DNA from: Tetranychus cinnabarinus
Taxonomy: Eukaryota > Arthropoda > Arachnida > Trombidiformes > Tetranychidae
Direction of reading: 5' to 3'
Length of the DNA stretch: 64,000 nucleotides
Assembly: GCA_022266195.1 (NCBI GenBank)
Contig: WHVY01000007.1
Span: forward strand, 620,001-684,000
Part shown: positions 30,565-41,500 of the stretch, piece by piece
How positions within the stretch are numbered: the stretch's first letter is position 1
How the letters are laid out: each line of letters opens with the position of its first letter
Notes under the pieces: generated by a model
What the model was told of the DNA's origin: nothing
Seen by the model: the letters and a program-made list of their open reading frames with translations, nothing else
Databases searched by the model: none
Position numbers and translations under genes: made by a program

Positions 30565-33500
30565 ATGGTTTTTAAAATGTATTTGAATTTACTAATTCTT
30601 GCTATAACAGCAACTAGTTATGTTTCTACCCGATCTATGGGCCCAATGCCAGACATGGAAGTGGACGTAGATATGCCGATGGGAATGATCTCAAATGTAA
30701 TGGGTGGTAGCAACGCATTCGCTGGTTCCAACGCAATTACAGAGGCTGGAGGAAGTGACGGAAGTTCAGGTGCCGCATCCGCAGCTAGTGCCGCTGCAGA
30801 AGCAACGACCAATGACAAATCCAATGGAGACAATGAAAACGATGGAGACGATGGCAGCTTAGGTTATGAAAACAATGAATCAACTGCCGAAGCAAACGCG
30901 GATTCATCGGCTGGAAATGCAAACAACGCAAACGCAGAAAATTATCAAAACGTTTCAAACGAATCGCAAACTCAAACTGGTAATGAAGCTGATAACAACG
31001 GTGGATCATCTAACGGCAGCGATAATAACAGAGGAAACAACGATTCAGGATCAGGTGCTGCAGCAGCATCTTCAGCAGGTTCATCAGCAGGTTCATCTAA
31101 TGGCAGCGATAACAACGGAGGAAACAACGGTTCCGACTCAAGTGCCGCAGCAGCATCTTCAGCAGCATCATCAGCAGGTTCATCTAATGGCAGCGATAAC
31201 AACGGAGGAAACAACGGTTCCGACTCAAGTGCCGCAGCAGCATCTTCAGCAGCATCATCAGCAGGTTCATCTAATGGCAGCGATAACAACGGAGGAAACA
31301 ACGGTTCCGACTCAAGTGCCGCAGCAGCATCTTCAGCAGCATCATCAGCAGGTTCATCTAATGGCAACGATAACAACGGAGGAAACAACGGTTCCGACTC
31401 AAGTGCCGCAGCAGCATCTTCAGCAGCATCATCAGCAGGTTCATCTAATGGCAACGATAACAACGGAGGAAACAACGGTTCAGGACCAAGTGCCGCAGCA
31501 GCATCTTCAGCTGCATCATCAGCAGGTTCATCCAACGGCAGCGATAACAACGGAGGAAACAACGGTTCCGACTCAAGTGCCGCAGCAGCATCTTCAGCAG
31601 CATCATCAGCAGGTTCATCCAACGGCAGCGATAACAACGGAGGAAACAACGGTTCAGGATCAAGTGCCGCAGCAGCATCTTCAGCAGCATCATCAGCAGG
31701 TTCATCTAATGGCAGCGATAACAACGGAGGAAACAACGGTTCAGGATCAAGTGCCGCAGCAGCATCTTCAGCAGCCGCAGCAGCAGGTTCATCTAATGGC
31801 AGCGATAACAACGGAGGAAACAACGGTTCAGGATCAAGTGCCGCAGCAGCATCTTCAGCAGCATCATCAGCAGGTTCATCCAACGGCAGCGATAACAACG
31901 GAGGAAACAACGGTTCAGGATCAAGTGCCGCAGCAGCATCTTCAGCAGCATCATCAGCAGGTTCATCTAATGGCAGCGATAACAACGGAGGAAACAACTG
32001 TTCAGGATCAAGTGCCGCAGCAGCATCTTCAGCAGCCGCAGCAGCAGGTTCATCTAATGGCAGCGATAACAACGGAGGAAACAACGGTTCAGGATCAAGT
32101 GCCGCAGCAGCATCTTCAGCAGCATCATCAGCAGGTTCATCCAACGGCAGCGATAACAACGGAGGAAACAACGGTTCCGACTCAAGTGCCGCAGCAGCAT
32201 CTTCAGCAGCATCATCAGCAGGTTCATCTAATGGTAGCGATAACAACGGAGGAAACAACGGTTCAGGATCAAGTGCCGCAGCAGCATCTTCAGCAGCATC
32301 ATCAGCAGGTTCATCCAACGGCAGCGATAACAACGGAGGAAACAACGGTTCAGGATCAAGTCCCGCAGCAGCATCTTCAGCAGCATCATCAGCAGGTTCA
32401 TCCAACGGCAGCGATAACAACGGAGGAAACAACGGTTCAGGATCAAGTGCCGCAGCAGCATCTTCAGCAGCATCATCAGCAGGTTCATCCAACGGCAGCG
32501 ATAACAACGGAGGAAACAACGGTTCAGGATCAAGTGCCGCAGTAGCATCTTCAGCAGGTTCATCCAACGGCAGCGATAACAACGGAGGAAACAACGGTTC
32601 AGGATCAAGTGCCGCAGCAGCATCTTCAGCAGCCGCAGCAGCAGGTTCATCCAACGGCAGCGATAACAACGGAGGAAACAACGGTTCAGGATCAAGTGCC
32701 GCAGCAGCATCTTCAGCAGCATCATCAGCAGGTTCATCCAACGGCAGCGATAACAACGGAGGAAACAACGGTTCAGGATCAAGTGCCGCAGCAGCATCTT
32801 CAGCAGCATCATCAGCAGGTTCATCCAACGGCAGCGATAACAACGGAGGAAACAACGGTTCAGGATCAAGTGCCGCAGCAGCATCTTCAGCAGCATCATC
32901 AGCAGGTTCATCCAACGGCAGCGATAACAACGGAGGAAACAACGGTTCCGACTCAAGTGCCGCAGCAGCATCTTCAGCAGCATCATCAGCAGGTTCATCT
33001 AATGGTAGCGATAACAACGGAGGAAACAACGGTTCAGGATCAAGTGCCGCAGCAGCATCTTCAGCAGCATCATCAGCAGGTTCATCCAACGGCAGCGATA
33101 ACAACGGAGGAAACAACGGTTCAGGATCAAGTGCCGCAGCAGCATCTTCAGCAGGTTCATCCAACGGCAGCGATAACAACGGAGGAAACAACGGTTCAGG
33201 ATCAAGTGCCGCAGCAGCATCTTCAGCAGCATCATCAGCAGGTTCATCCAACGGCAGCGATAACAACGGAGGAAACAACGGTTCAGGATCAAGTCCCGCA
33301 GCAGCATCTTCAGCAGCATCATCAGCAGGTTCATCCAACGGCAGCGATAACAACGGAGGAAACAACGGTTCAGGATCAAGTGCCGCAGCAGCATCTTCAG
33401 CAGCATCATCAGCAGGTTCATCTAATGGCAGCGATAACAACGGAGGAAACAACGGTTCAGGATCAAGTGCCGCAGCAGCATCTTCAGCAGCATCATCAGC

Positions 33501-35022
33501 AGGTTCATCTAATGGTAGCGATAACAACGGAGGAAACAACGGTTCAGGATCAAGTGCCGCAGCAGCATCTTCAGCAGGTTCATCCAACGGCAGCGATAAC
33601 AACGGAGGAAACAACGGTTCAGGATCAAGTGCCGCAGCAGCATCTTCAGCAGCCGCAGCAGCAGGTTCATCCAACGGCAGCGATAACAACGGAGGAAACA
33701 ACGGTTCAGGATCAAGTGCCGCAGCAGCATCTTCAGCAGCATCATCAGCAGGTTCATCTAATGGCAGCGATAACAACGGAGGAAACAACGGTTCAGGATC
33801 AAGTGCCGCAGCAGCATCTTCAGCAGCATCATCAGCAGGTTCATCCAACGGCAGCGATTACAACGGAGGAAACAACGGTTCAGGATCAAGTGCCGCAGCA
33901 GCATCTTCAGCAGGTTCATCTAATGGTAGCGATAACAACGGAGGAAACAACGGTTCAGGATCAAGTGCCGCAGCAGCATCTTCAGCAGCATCTTCAGCAG
34001 GTTCATCCAACGGCAGCGATAACAACGGAGGAAACAACGGTTCAGGATCAAGTGCCGCAGCAGCATCTTCAGCAGCCGCAGCAGCCTCAGGTGCATCTTC
34101 AAGCGGAAACAATGGTAACAATGGATCATCAAGCGCAGCATCATCATCAGCGACAGCAGCATCAGGTGCATCTGCAAACGGAAACAATAACAACGGAGGA
34201 AACAATAATAGCAATGGATCATCAAACGCAGCAGCATCATCAGCCGCAGCAGCCGCAGGTGCATCTTCAAACGGAAACAATAACAACGGAGGAAACAATA
34301 ATAGCAATGGATCATCAAACGCAGCAGCATCATCAGCCGCAGCAGCCGCAGGTGCATCTTCAAACGGAATCAATAACAACGGAGGAAACAATGGTAACAA
34401 TAAATCATCAAACGCAGCAGCATCATCAGCCGCAGCAGCCTCAGATGCATCTTCAAACGGAAACAATAACAACGGAGGAAACAATGGTAACAATGCATCA
34501 ACAAACGCAGCAGCAACATCAGCCGCACCAGCCTCAGGTGCATCTTCAAACGGAAGCGGTAACAGTGGAGGAAACAATGGATCATCAAGCGCAGCAGCAT
34601 CAGGTGCATCTGCAAACGGAAACAATAACAACGGAGGAAACAATGGGAACGGTTCTGGATCAAATGCCGCAGCATCAGGTGGAGCTTCAAATGGCAGTGG
34701 TAACAAAGTGAACAATACAGGAACAAGTGCTGGTGCAGCAACAGGATCCAATATTAATAAAGGAAATGGACAAAATAATCGCGGCAGTGCAAGTGCAAGT
34801 GGAGCGGCAACATCATCAGCAGCAGGTTCAGGTGGAGCCGGCAATGGCAACGGCAAGAAAAGTGGTAAACAAGGAAATAGTCAAGGTAGCTCGGCAGCAT
34901 CTTCAGCCGCAGCAAGCTCAGCATCAGGAAATGGCACAAAACCTGGTAAAAGTCCAGTTAAGCAAGGAATTATCCCAGCCATGATGTCTAAAATTCCTAT
35001 GAAAGTTTCTTTGATGTTCTAA
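30565..35022 (+). CDS. Fibroin-like silk protein, copy 3 (1485 residues)
   Basis: Shortest copy. Signal peptide, N-terminal part and C-terminal end match the others. The array has 36 repeats: 32 of 29 residues, counting the last, and 4 of 25. The tail carries one extra 31-residue repeat (a second GNNNNGGNNNSNGSSNAAAS block) not found in copies 1 and 2. Cys479, in NNCSGSS, replaces a glycine and is the only cysteine seen in any of the three mature proteins. Two repeats have SSPAAAS instead of SSAAAAS. Its first repeats follow copy 2 closely, so copies 2 and 3 share a more recent array ancestor than either does with copy 1. Confidence 0.8.
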   Translation: MVFKMYLNLLILAITATSYVSTRSMGPMPDMEVDVDMPMGMISNVMGGSNAFAGSNAITEAGGSDGSSGAASAASAAAEATTNDKSNGDNENDGDDGSLGYENNESTAEANADSSAGNANNANAENYQNVSNESQTQTGNEADNNGGSSNGSDNNRGNNDSGSGAAAASSAGSSAGSSNGSDNNGGNNGSDSSAAAASSAASSAGSSNGSDNNGGNNGSDSSAAAASSAASSAGSSNGSDNNGGNNGSDSSAAAASSAASSAGSSNGNDNNGGNNGSDSSAAAASSAASSAGSSNGNDNNGGNNGSGPSAAAASSAASSAGSSNGSDNNGGNNGSDSSAAAASSAASSAGSSNGSDNNGGNNGSGSSAAAASSAASSAGSSNGSDNNGGNNGSGSSAAAASSAAAAAGSSNGSDNNGGNNGSGSSAAAASSAASSAGSSNGSDNNGGNNGSGSSAAAASSAASSAGSSNGSDNNGGNNCSGSSAAAASSAAAAAGSSNGSDNNGGNNGSGSSAAAASSAASSAGSSNGSDNNGGNNGSDSSAAAASSAASSAGSSNGSDNNGGNNGSGSSAAAASSAASSAGSSNGSDNNGGNNGSGSSPAAASSAASSAGSSNGSDNNGGNNGSGSSAAAASSAASSAGSSNGSDNNGGNNGSGSSAAVASSAGSSNGSDNNGGNNGSGSSAAAASSAAAAAGSSNGSDNNGGNNGSGSSAAAASSAASSAGSSNGSDNNGGNNGSGSSAAAASSAASSAGSSNGSDNNGGNNGSGSSAAAASSAASSAGSSNGSDNNGGNNGSDSSAAAASSAASSAGSSNGSDNNGGNNGSGSSAAAASSAASSAGSSNGSDNNGGNNGSGSSAAAASSAGSSNGSDNNGGNNGSGSSAAAASSAASSAGSSNGSDNNGGNNGSGSSPAAASSAASSAGSSNGSDNNGGNNGSGSSAAAASSAASSAGSSNGSDNNGGNNGSGSSAAAASSAASSAGSSNGSDNNGGNNGSGSSAAAASSAGSSNGSDNNGGNNGSGSSAAAASSAAAAAGSSNGSDNNGGNNGSGSSAAAASSAASSAGSSNGSDNNGGNNGSGSSAAAASSAASSAGSSNGSDYNGGNNGSGSSAAAASSAGSSNGSDNNGGNNGSGSSAAAASSAASSAGSSNGSDNNGGNNGSGSSAAAASSAAAAASGASSSGNNGNNGSSSAASSSATAASGASANGNNNNGGNNNSNGSSNAAASSAAAAAGASSNGNNNNGGNNNSNGSSNAAASSAAAAAGASSNGINNNGGNNGNNKSSNAAASSAAAASDASSNGNNNNGGNNGNNASTNAAATSAAPASGASSNGSGNSGGNNGSSSAAASGASANGNNNNGGNNGNGSGSNAAASGGASNGSGNKVNNTGTSAGAATGSNINKGNGQNNRGSASASGAATSSAAGSGGAGNGNGKKSGKQGNSQGSSAASSAAASSASGNGTKPGKSPVKQGIIPAMMSKIPMKVSLMF
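31006..34089 (+). repeat. Tandem array in fibroin copy 3, 36 units of 87 or 75 bp
   Basis: First unit at 31006, last at 34003; the 2997-base distance equals 31 units of 87 plus 4 of 75, and four short units are seen in the translation. Confidence 0.93.
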
Positions 35023-36240
35023 ATTTGTGATGAATTATGCTTGTATTTGTATTGCATTACGCTTATATGTTATATGGTCATAGAATTAAAAATAAAGAGA
35101 ATTTAACTTAAAATGCTGTGTTTTTTTTTCATTTTACGCCTTCATGCAGCTTAAGTTAAAACGCTCAAGGTCAATTCTGTATTGGGCTTCTGATTAAGAT
35201 TGGTCAATTGAAATCATTTTTGAACCGTAGATCGGTTACTTCTAGTCACATGTTCATAACTCATACTGGTCAAAAGATATAATGATTCCATACCATTCGA
35301 TTAAGCAATTTCTTATTTGAAAATTTTTTTATCTTTTCGATGGTAAGAGTTATGAACTGCATTAACCGATCTGAAAAATTTTTCGGATTCCTGCCTGAAA
35401 ACTCACCAGAAAAACTAAATTTCTGCGTCTTCAAACAGTTGAAACAACAGATAACACTTTGAAAACCTTGTCTACCTATACAGGACGCTGTCGTTATAAA
35501 AACACTTTTCTTTCTGTAATATCAGATGTGCCATGCAACAATTTTATGATTTGTTCAGTGCACATAGATATGTCATATGCAAAGATGAGAGAAAAAGATG
35601 GTTAGAACGAAAGAAAACTCATCACAAAATCATTCATTCAATTAGCAGGCTTGCTTATAATTCATCTCTCATAATAAGAAAATTCTTGCATCAAAAATAT
35701 TCCGTTAGTTATGTTAATCATTTCGTTTATTGTAATTAATATAAACATCGACGAATATTTCTCTACTGAAATATGGATGTTCGCTTATTTCTCTTGCTGC
35801 ACGCTCCAATATTGACGATCGATCGTCTGACCTAGTTTCAGATAACTTTTCTAGAATCAGAAATTAGCAGATTGAGATTTAATAGCTATGAGAGTCTCTC
35901 GGGATTTTGCTTCTATTTCATTTATTGCAATTTTCAACATTTATTCACTTGCTTTCTCCTTTTCTGTTACAGGAGTTCATTTTCACCCTTTCAAGCGACA
36001 ATTTTTCTAGTGGTTTTCCAATTTGTAAGGTTTTATGTTTTATTTAATTGCTTAGTTAATCATTTATTTGAGCAATCTCTAGATTTCAATACAAATTTAA
36101 TGTATCTGACAAGAGAAAGACTGAGTTTTCTTTGATAGAGTTTGAGCAAATTACAACTCAATTATTTAGTAAAATATCGCGATGGATTTTTGTAAATAAC
36201 AGAAACTCTATTTAGCATCGCAATCAATGTGATTGAGTAT
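35023..36240. other. 3' flank of fibroin gene 3 and unique DNA after the repeat
   Basis: Up to about 35934 this is the diverged copy of the fibroin 3' flank, with the polyadenylation signal and the inverted repeat at 35229-35372. From there on the sequence is unique and T-rich, and no gene was recognised. An 87-codon frame at 35872 straddles the repeat boundary and looks non-coding. Confidence 0.55.
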
Positions 36241-36269
36241 AAATTAAGTTGATCCAATTTACAATTTTA

Positions 36270-37019
36270 TTATTTCTCATCTTCAGATGACTGTTCTTTG
36301 CTAACTCGAAGTACAGGTCGAGTAACAGTTGGATCCAAATCAATCAGGGGTTTGATCTGTGGTGCCATTGGTGGGCTTGGAATGTAAGGTGCATTAGACC
36401 CACTGGTACGAACTACAGCCGGTGGTGGGATTGGAGCTCCATTGGCTACAGCAGTCGCATTGTAATTGATTGGAGATATTTGGAAGCTTGGCTTTGGTAA
36501 AGTTGGATAAGATGACAACCTAATTTGAGGGCTTTCCACTGGCTCAAAGGATTGAAAACTAGGCCATTCAGGGAATCGACCAAAATCATCTGAAACTTCG
36601 GTTAGATTTTGTACGAATGGTTCTGGAAATGGAACTGGAAAAGGTCTTGGAAATGGTCTGGGCAAGGGTCGAGGGAATGGTCGTGGGAATGGATATGTTG
36701 GGAATGGTTGAGGTAAAGGTACTGGATCCGGAGTTGGTTGAACATTGTCACAGTACTCTTTAAGAACGCAGTTATCAGCCGAGTTTAAATAGTAGTCTTT
36801 AGGACAGAACCAGTTAGCCTTGCATACTAGGATACAAAATTTAGGCTCAGGATTGGCACAAGTTGGAGGACAAGCGCTACCACAAGAGTTATATACTTTG
36901 GCAGCTGTTGGTGGCTTGAAGACACTTGTCAATTGACCAGTTTCAATTGGAGCTGAATGATTAGCTGAAACAGCCAGCACTAGCAAATTTAGAGCAACTG
37001 TGTACAACAAAAAGCTCAT
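36270..37019 (-). CDS. Secreted TIL-like protein with a proline-rich C-terminal extension
   Basis: 249 residues from the ATG at 37019, chosen because a signal peptide follows (MSFLLYTVALNLLVLAVSAN); upstream in-frame codons are not needed. Residues about 42-90 hold eight cysteines (NSCGSACPPTCANPEPKFC, LVCKANWFCPKDYY, NCVLKEYC) with the spacing of the two minus-strand TIL-like genes at 5.5-6.4 kb. A Pro/Phe/Arg repeat follows (PFPRPFPRPLPRPFPRPFP region) and then a Pro/Ser-rich acidic tail ending SSEDEK. A minus-strand TATA-like TATAAATA lies at 37100-37107, and a polyadenylation signal overlaps the stop codon. The inhibitor role of the domain and a matrix, cuticle or saliva role for the extension are guesses; the fusion is what the sequence shows. 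Confidence 0.78.
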   Translation of the reverse strand: MSFLLYTVALNLLVLAVSANHSAPIETGQLTSVFKPPTAAKVYNSCGSACPPTCANPEPKFCILVCKANWFCPKDYYLNSADNCVLKEYCDNVQPTPDPVPLPQPFPTYPFPRPFPRPLPRPFPRPFPVPFPEPFVQNLTEVSDDFGRFPEWPSFQSFEPVESPQIRLSSYPTLPKPSFQISPINYNATAVANGAPIPPPAVVRTSGSNAPYIPSPPMAPQIKPLIDLDPTVTRPVLRVSKEQSSEDEK

Positions 37020-37109
37020 TTTCGTTAATGATCCGCAATTGCAGTTGTAATAATAATGGAAGAACCACCAATTTTGAGAATCAGATTCACATAACTTATT
37101 ATTTATACT

Positions 37110-38450
37110 CAAAAGTCAATCCATCTAATTTGCTCTTCTCTTCTAGATTGAGTAATTGATCTTACGTGCAATTCACCCTTTTTGTTTTGTGTTTTGTCTC
37201 CAACTACAGCTGAACCATATTAACCTGAAAGTGATGGATTATTCAATGGTGTTGCCATTGTGCTGATTCTTTGCCAATATTATGTGGTTGCTGGCTGTGC
37301 TTTATGCAAGGGCAAAATATGAATCAATCTTCACGATCTTTACCTTCAACTATAACAATGGAAAGAGAGACATTGAAATCAATAATATGCTTCATCGTGA
37401 TTTAAATTCAATACGTAACTGATTTAGATTATTGATTCTTGGCCTGTTGTCCTTTTGTTATGAGTCCTGTTTTTGGTCTCGCCTGAAAGTTCACTGAATC
37501 TTGTGATTCACTGTCGTTAATTGTAATAACTTAAACAAAAACTTGATAATTTTACTCCAACTTTCTGAACAGATTGCCAATGTTTATCAACTCAAGTGAA
37601 TATCTTTCCACGATAAATAGCTATTCCTTAGAAGTGGCCTTAACTCGATAAAATTAGCAATTTTTTGGAAAATATTAATTCGTTTTCTTTGTTTTTCCTG
37701 AATTGAAACCTTTCTTTTTGATTGACGTCAAATGCTGATCATTTATCTTATTGACAAGGATATTAATAACAATAACAGAAAATAAGTAATCATTTCAAAT
37801 ATCACAACATGAGATGATTCTTGTCATTGCAACCAAGAAACAAAGCAATGATAATGCCAAAAATCTGGTAACCAACCAAAAATGATTAAAACTGTTAGTT
37901 TGATGGAGACAAAGATGGTTCAATTTATTGATAGACTTTATTCGATGACAGTTTATTCACTTACAAGCTTGAACCTTTAATGAAAACAAGGCAACAAATT
38001 AATTCAATATTATTACACTGTTCAATATGAAACAAAAATATTTATGCTTCTTCTGGTTTCCATCGTCAATTATAATTAGATAATTTTAAATCATAACACC
38101 AATCCAACTCAGGGTCAATTGAGATATCAACTTGGTAACTATAAATGAAATTCACTAGCAGCAAATATATGATAATAAATTGCTAAAAACATTTAGACAC
38201 AAGCATGACGAGTCATATAGCATTTACCAACACAACAATTGTCATGTTTCAATATTATCTTTTTAATAGTAAATCACATTTATTCGTTTCATTTTTCGAG
38301 TAGTAACCTTGATCAGCCATTTAGATCTGAATCTGCTACCAACAATTATTAAAGTGATAAAATTAACAAATTGAAAATTGGATATTAAGACTGTTAAAAG
38401 AAATGATTCACATTTATTATCTCTCGGAATTGCAGTTGGTGTAAGGCTCG
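37110..38450. other. Intergenic, nothing recognised
   Basis: AT-rich DNA between the TIL/proline-rich gene and the tRNA gene, with no convincing reading frame on either strand. Confidence 0.5.
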
Positions 38451-38522
38451 TCCGATATAGTCTAGTGGTTAGGATATCTGGCTTTCACCCAGAAGGCCCG
38501 GGTTCGATTCCCGGTATCGGAG
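38451..38522 (+). tRNA. tRNA-Glu (anticodon UUC)
   Basis: A 72-base cloverleaf. The acceptor arm TCCGATA pairs perfectly with TATCGGA and the discriminator base is G. The anticodon stem is TCTGG/CCAGA with loop CTTTCAC, giving anticodon TTC at 38484-38486. The T arm reads CCGGGTTCGATTCCCGG, a standard internal B box, and the D-arm region TAGTCTAGTGGTTAGGA fits the A box of eukaryotic tRNA-Glu. There is no intron and no encoded CCA. It stands alone, far from other genes. Confidence 0.96.
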
Positions 38523-38528
38523 ATTAAC

Positions 38529-38533
38529 TTTTT
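38529..38533 (+). terminator. RNA polymerase III terminator of tRNA-Glu
   Basis: A run of five T seven bases after the tRNA end, as expected for a polymerase III stop. Confidence 0.75.
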
Positions 38534-41500
38534 GACAAATCTGCATTGTCCTAAAGTCGCAAGAGTTTGTGAATCAATTTTACTTTGAAAAAGCTTTTTG
38601 TTTCCCCCTTTAGTTCACCTAGATGGCAGCATCGATCAAAAGTCGAGCAGTTAAGTTGCTTTTATCAGGATGTTAAATATATTAAGCGGTGCGATGTTAA
38701 AGATAAGTAGAATAATTAAGGCCATGAAACAATGATTGATAAGACAAAAATCAAAACAAATAAAAAAGTTCTAACGAAACTATCCGTAAAGTAAAAAATT
38801 TGCTCACGATAATCGTTGCAATTCACTTAAAAAAGCTCATTGTAAGGTTCAACTTTTGAGTTACAACTCAGTTGTATGACTTAAAACTTGAAAAATTGAA
38901 CGCAAAAATGTCCCAAAACCTTTTAACTTACTGTGGAAATTCAGTGAAAGAAATTAAATGCTCTATCTGTGTCAAAATTTGGAAGCAAATATTTCTAGAA
39001 TTTTACTGGGAATGAAACATGAATCTTTTATAAACACAAGAAATCCCTTAAATGTTTTATAAAATTTCTGTTCAACAAACAAATGTTTTTATTGAAATAT
39101 TCATTCTTTTGAACACGGAACTGTTCAATAAAAATATCAAAATTTCCACTTTTAATCTACTACTTAATCCATTTTTGATTAAATCATCAGTGAATTGGAG
39201 TTTTTGAAAACAAACTTTCAATCAATATAATAAAATGGTTTCTCCCAATGAATGCCAACAAAAATGTTGAATTTGGCGCAACAATGCATAAACTTAGCTT
39301 GATAACTTTTCACTTTGAATGCGTTGTAATAAAATCTACCATTAGCTTGTTATTATTATGAAAAGCACAAATAACATTACTATTAACCTGTTCACTTGAT
39401 TAAACATTAATTGTTTGTGTTTTGATTGAACAAATAAAATGAAAAGGAAGAAAAGGTTTCGTTGAAGGAGAGACAAAATAACTTCACAATTACCTTGGAT
39501 TGATCAACCAAGCAAACGCATTTTCAATTAGATGAAATAATAATATTGATGAATCAAACTAAATCAAAGACTGAGCAAATAAAACATTTTCACTGATCAT
39601 TAAAGCAAACCAACAATATCAAAGGCAGTCCTAGAATGAGGACAAAAAAGGCAAAACTATCAAGTAACAAGTTGATCAGTAAAAAGGTAAAAATAATCAA
39701 AGACGAATTAAACTTTGAAACAAATTAATCAATCCAATGAATTCAAGATATTTATACATTCAACAGACAAAGCTTGTCAACACATGAAGATTCAATTAAT
39801 TAAAAAACATTAAATCAATACAAATTGTGTCGCATCAAAGTGAAACCAGAAATGGCAAAAAATGGAAGAAAAAAATTTCCAAAAAAAATGAAAACAAAAT
39901 AAGCAGCAAAGCTGATTCATACCAAGCTTTATTGTCATCTCAAGTGTCCTTTACCAACAATTGATAATCAAGTAATAAGCATCGAATTGAGTTGAAAAGA
40001 AAAGATGATTTCAATGAAATGAATACTGTATATTTAGGGTTGCAAAATGTTTCATTTTACACCCAAATTCACCTTTCCTTTTGGCTCTTTGTACCAACCT
40101 ATCATTTCATGAAAAACATTGAAGATGAAAATAATTGTACATTTGCTGAATGATACTTGAAGGACTCTTGAAACTTGTATATAAATATATATCTTTGGAT
40201 TAGCTGATTTCATCCGAAAACCTTTTCTCCTTTCCTTTCGTTATACACTTTGTAAAGGCAATGGGTAACAATGCAAATTGAAGATGAAACGGGAAAACAA
40301 AAAGTGGAAAAGGTAAGAAACGATTTCTTTCAGCTTATAACTCATCTTGAAGTAAGTGTTTGATTATTGTATAAGAGTACTGACATTAGGAATAACATGA
40401 TATTCATTGAGTTATTGTTGTCATCGTACAATTACAACAAACAATATTACCGCAAAAAATGTTTCAAGACTAATCTTTCATCTTGAATAAGGTTTCCTCT
40501 CTTAATCTGGTTTAATATAGCCAATTGTTAACCTTTGTATATGACCAAAAATCAAGCAAAACCTTCATCAATGGTAAACATTAATATTTTTGTTTCCTTC
40601 ATCATCAACTTTTCGCGTTTTCTGTTCAACATTCTTCTCCCTTTTTGTACCTTTAACCTTTGCTTTTGTTTTACAATAACTGTAATTGATACAATACTTG
40701 CATGTCAAAGTAAGACGGTTAAATGTAATGATAATATTAATGTTAATCATTAATAGTTAAAAGTTATTCAATGCCTTTGTTGGACAAAAGTTGATTCAAT
40801 GGGCTTTTCAGTTCGGTTAATAACTAATAATCATTTATCTTGCTTAACCTTACAATGTTGCCCTTAATCAGCATAATGATCATTGCTTGTTACAGATTAA
40901 GTTACATCTTTGTATTATTAATCAAAGACATTAATGGAAACCTTTGAAAACATTGACATCTTCATAATTGACCTTATTTGCGATATTCACTCAAAATAGG
41001 TAAAAGGTAACAGCAAAGAAGCCATTTCTCAGGTTGGCCAAATTTCAGCTGCAAATGTCTTAAAATGGAAACAAAAAATCTTTATAAAATTACGATTTCT
41101 CGAGCAAAAGATTTCTGGTAAAGTTCACATTAAATTTCATTCCTGAATGTTACTTGCAGTAGAAAGAATCGAACCTAAAATAGAATTGAAATTTTTTCTA
41201 ATGAAAAATTTTGGGTTAAAAGCCAGGATGCTTCAATTTAATGAAAATGTTCAATTGTCTTTTGAAATTTTTTGGGTAAGTGAAGGCAAAAGCGGCTCTC
41301 GATAAATTGGGTTCAAAAGTAGATTTAATTTGAATTGGTGTTGACAAAATTGTTGATACAAAGTGAACTCTTTTCTGGATCGATATTCGCATCTCATTCA
41401 AATTAGCCGTTTGTTATTGTTATTGAGTTAATCAAATTGTTGAGACATTCTTGAAATAACTATTGATGAAAATTGTAGGCGCAAGCAAAGTATTAACAAA

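Larger units (their letters stand above)
28403..35934 (+). repeat. Tandem duplication unit 3 (right end diverged)
   Basis: Begins like unit 2 with the UGT 3' fragment. Similarity to units 1 and 2 ends near 35934, shortly before the place where they join the next unit. The last 500 bases hold several small changes not seen between units 1 and 2, including a missing A after CTTCAAAC and the loss of about 13 bases near 35827. Confidence 0.93.

Noticed and set aside
12777..34856. Very long reading frames antisense to the fibroin arrays (up to 1116 codons, Pro/Leu/Asp/Ala-rich or Leu/Arg/Cys-rich)
   Set aside because: The array period is a multiple of three, so any frame without a stop in one unit stays open through the whole array. 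They lack starts, signals and unique ends and exist only because of the repeat.
35872..36135. 87-codon hydrophobic frame at the end of unit 3
   Set aside because: It straddles the boundary between duplicated and unique DNA and reads as T-rich non-coding sequence.
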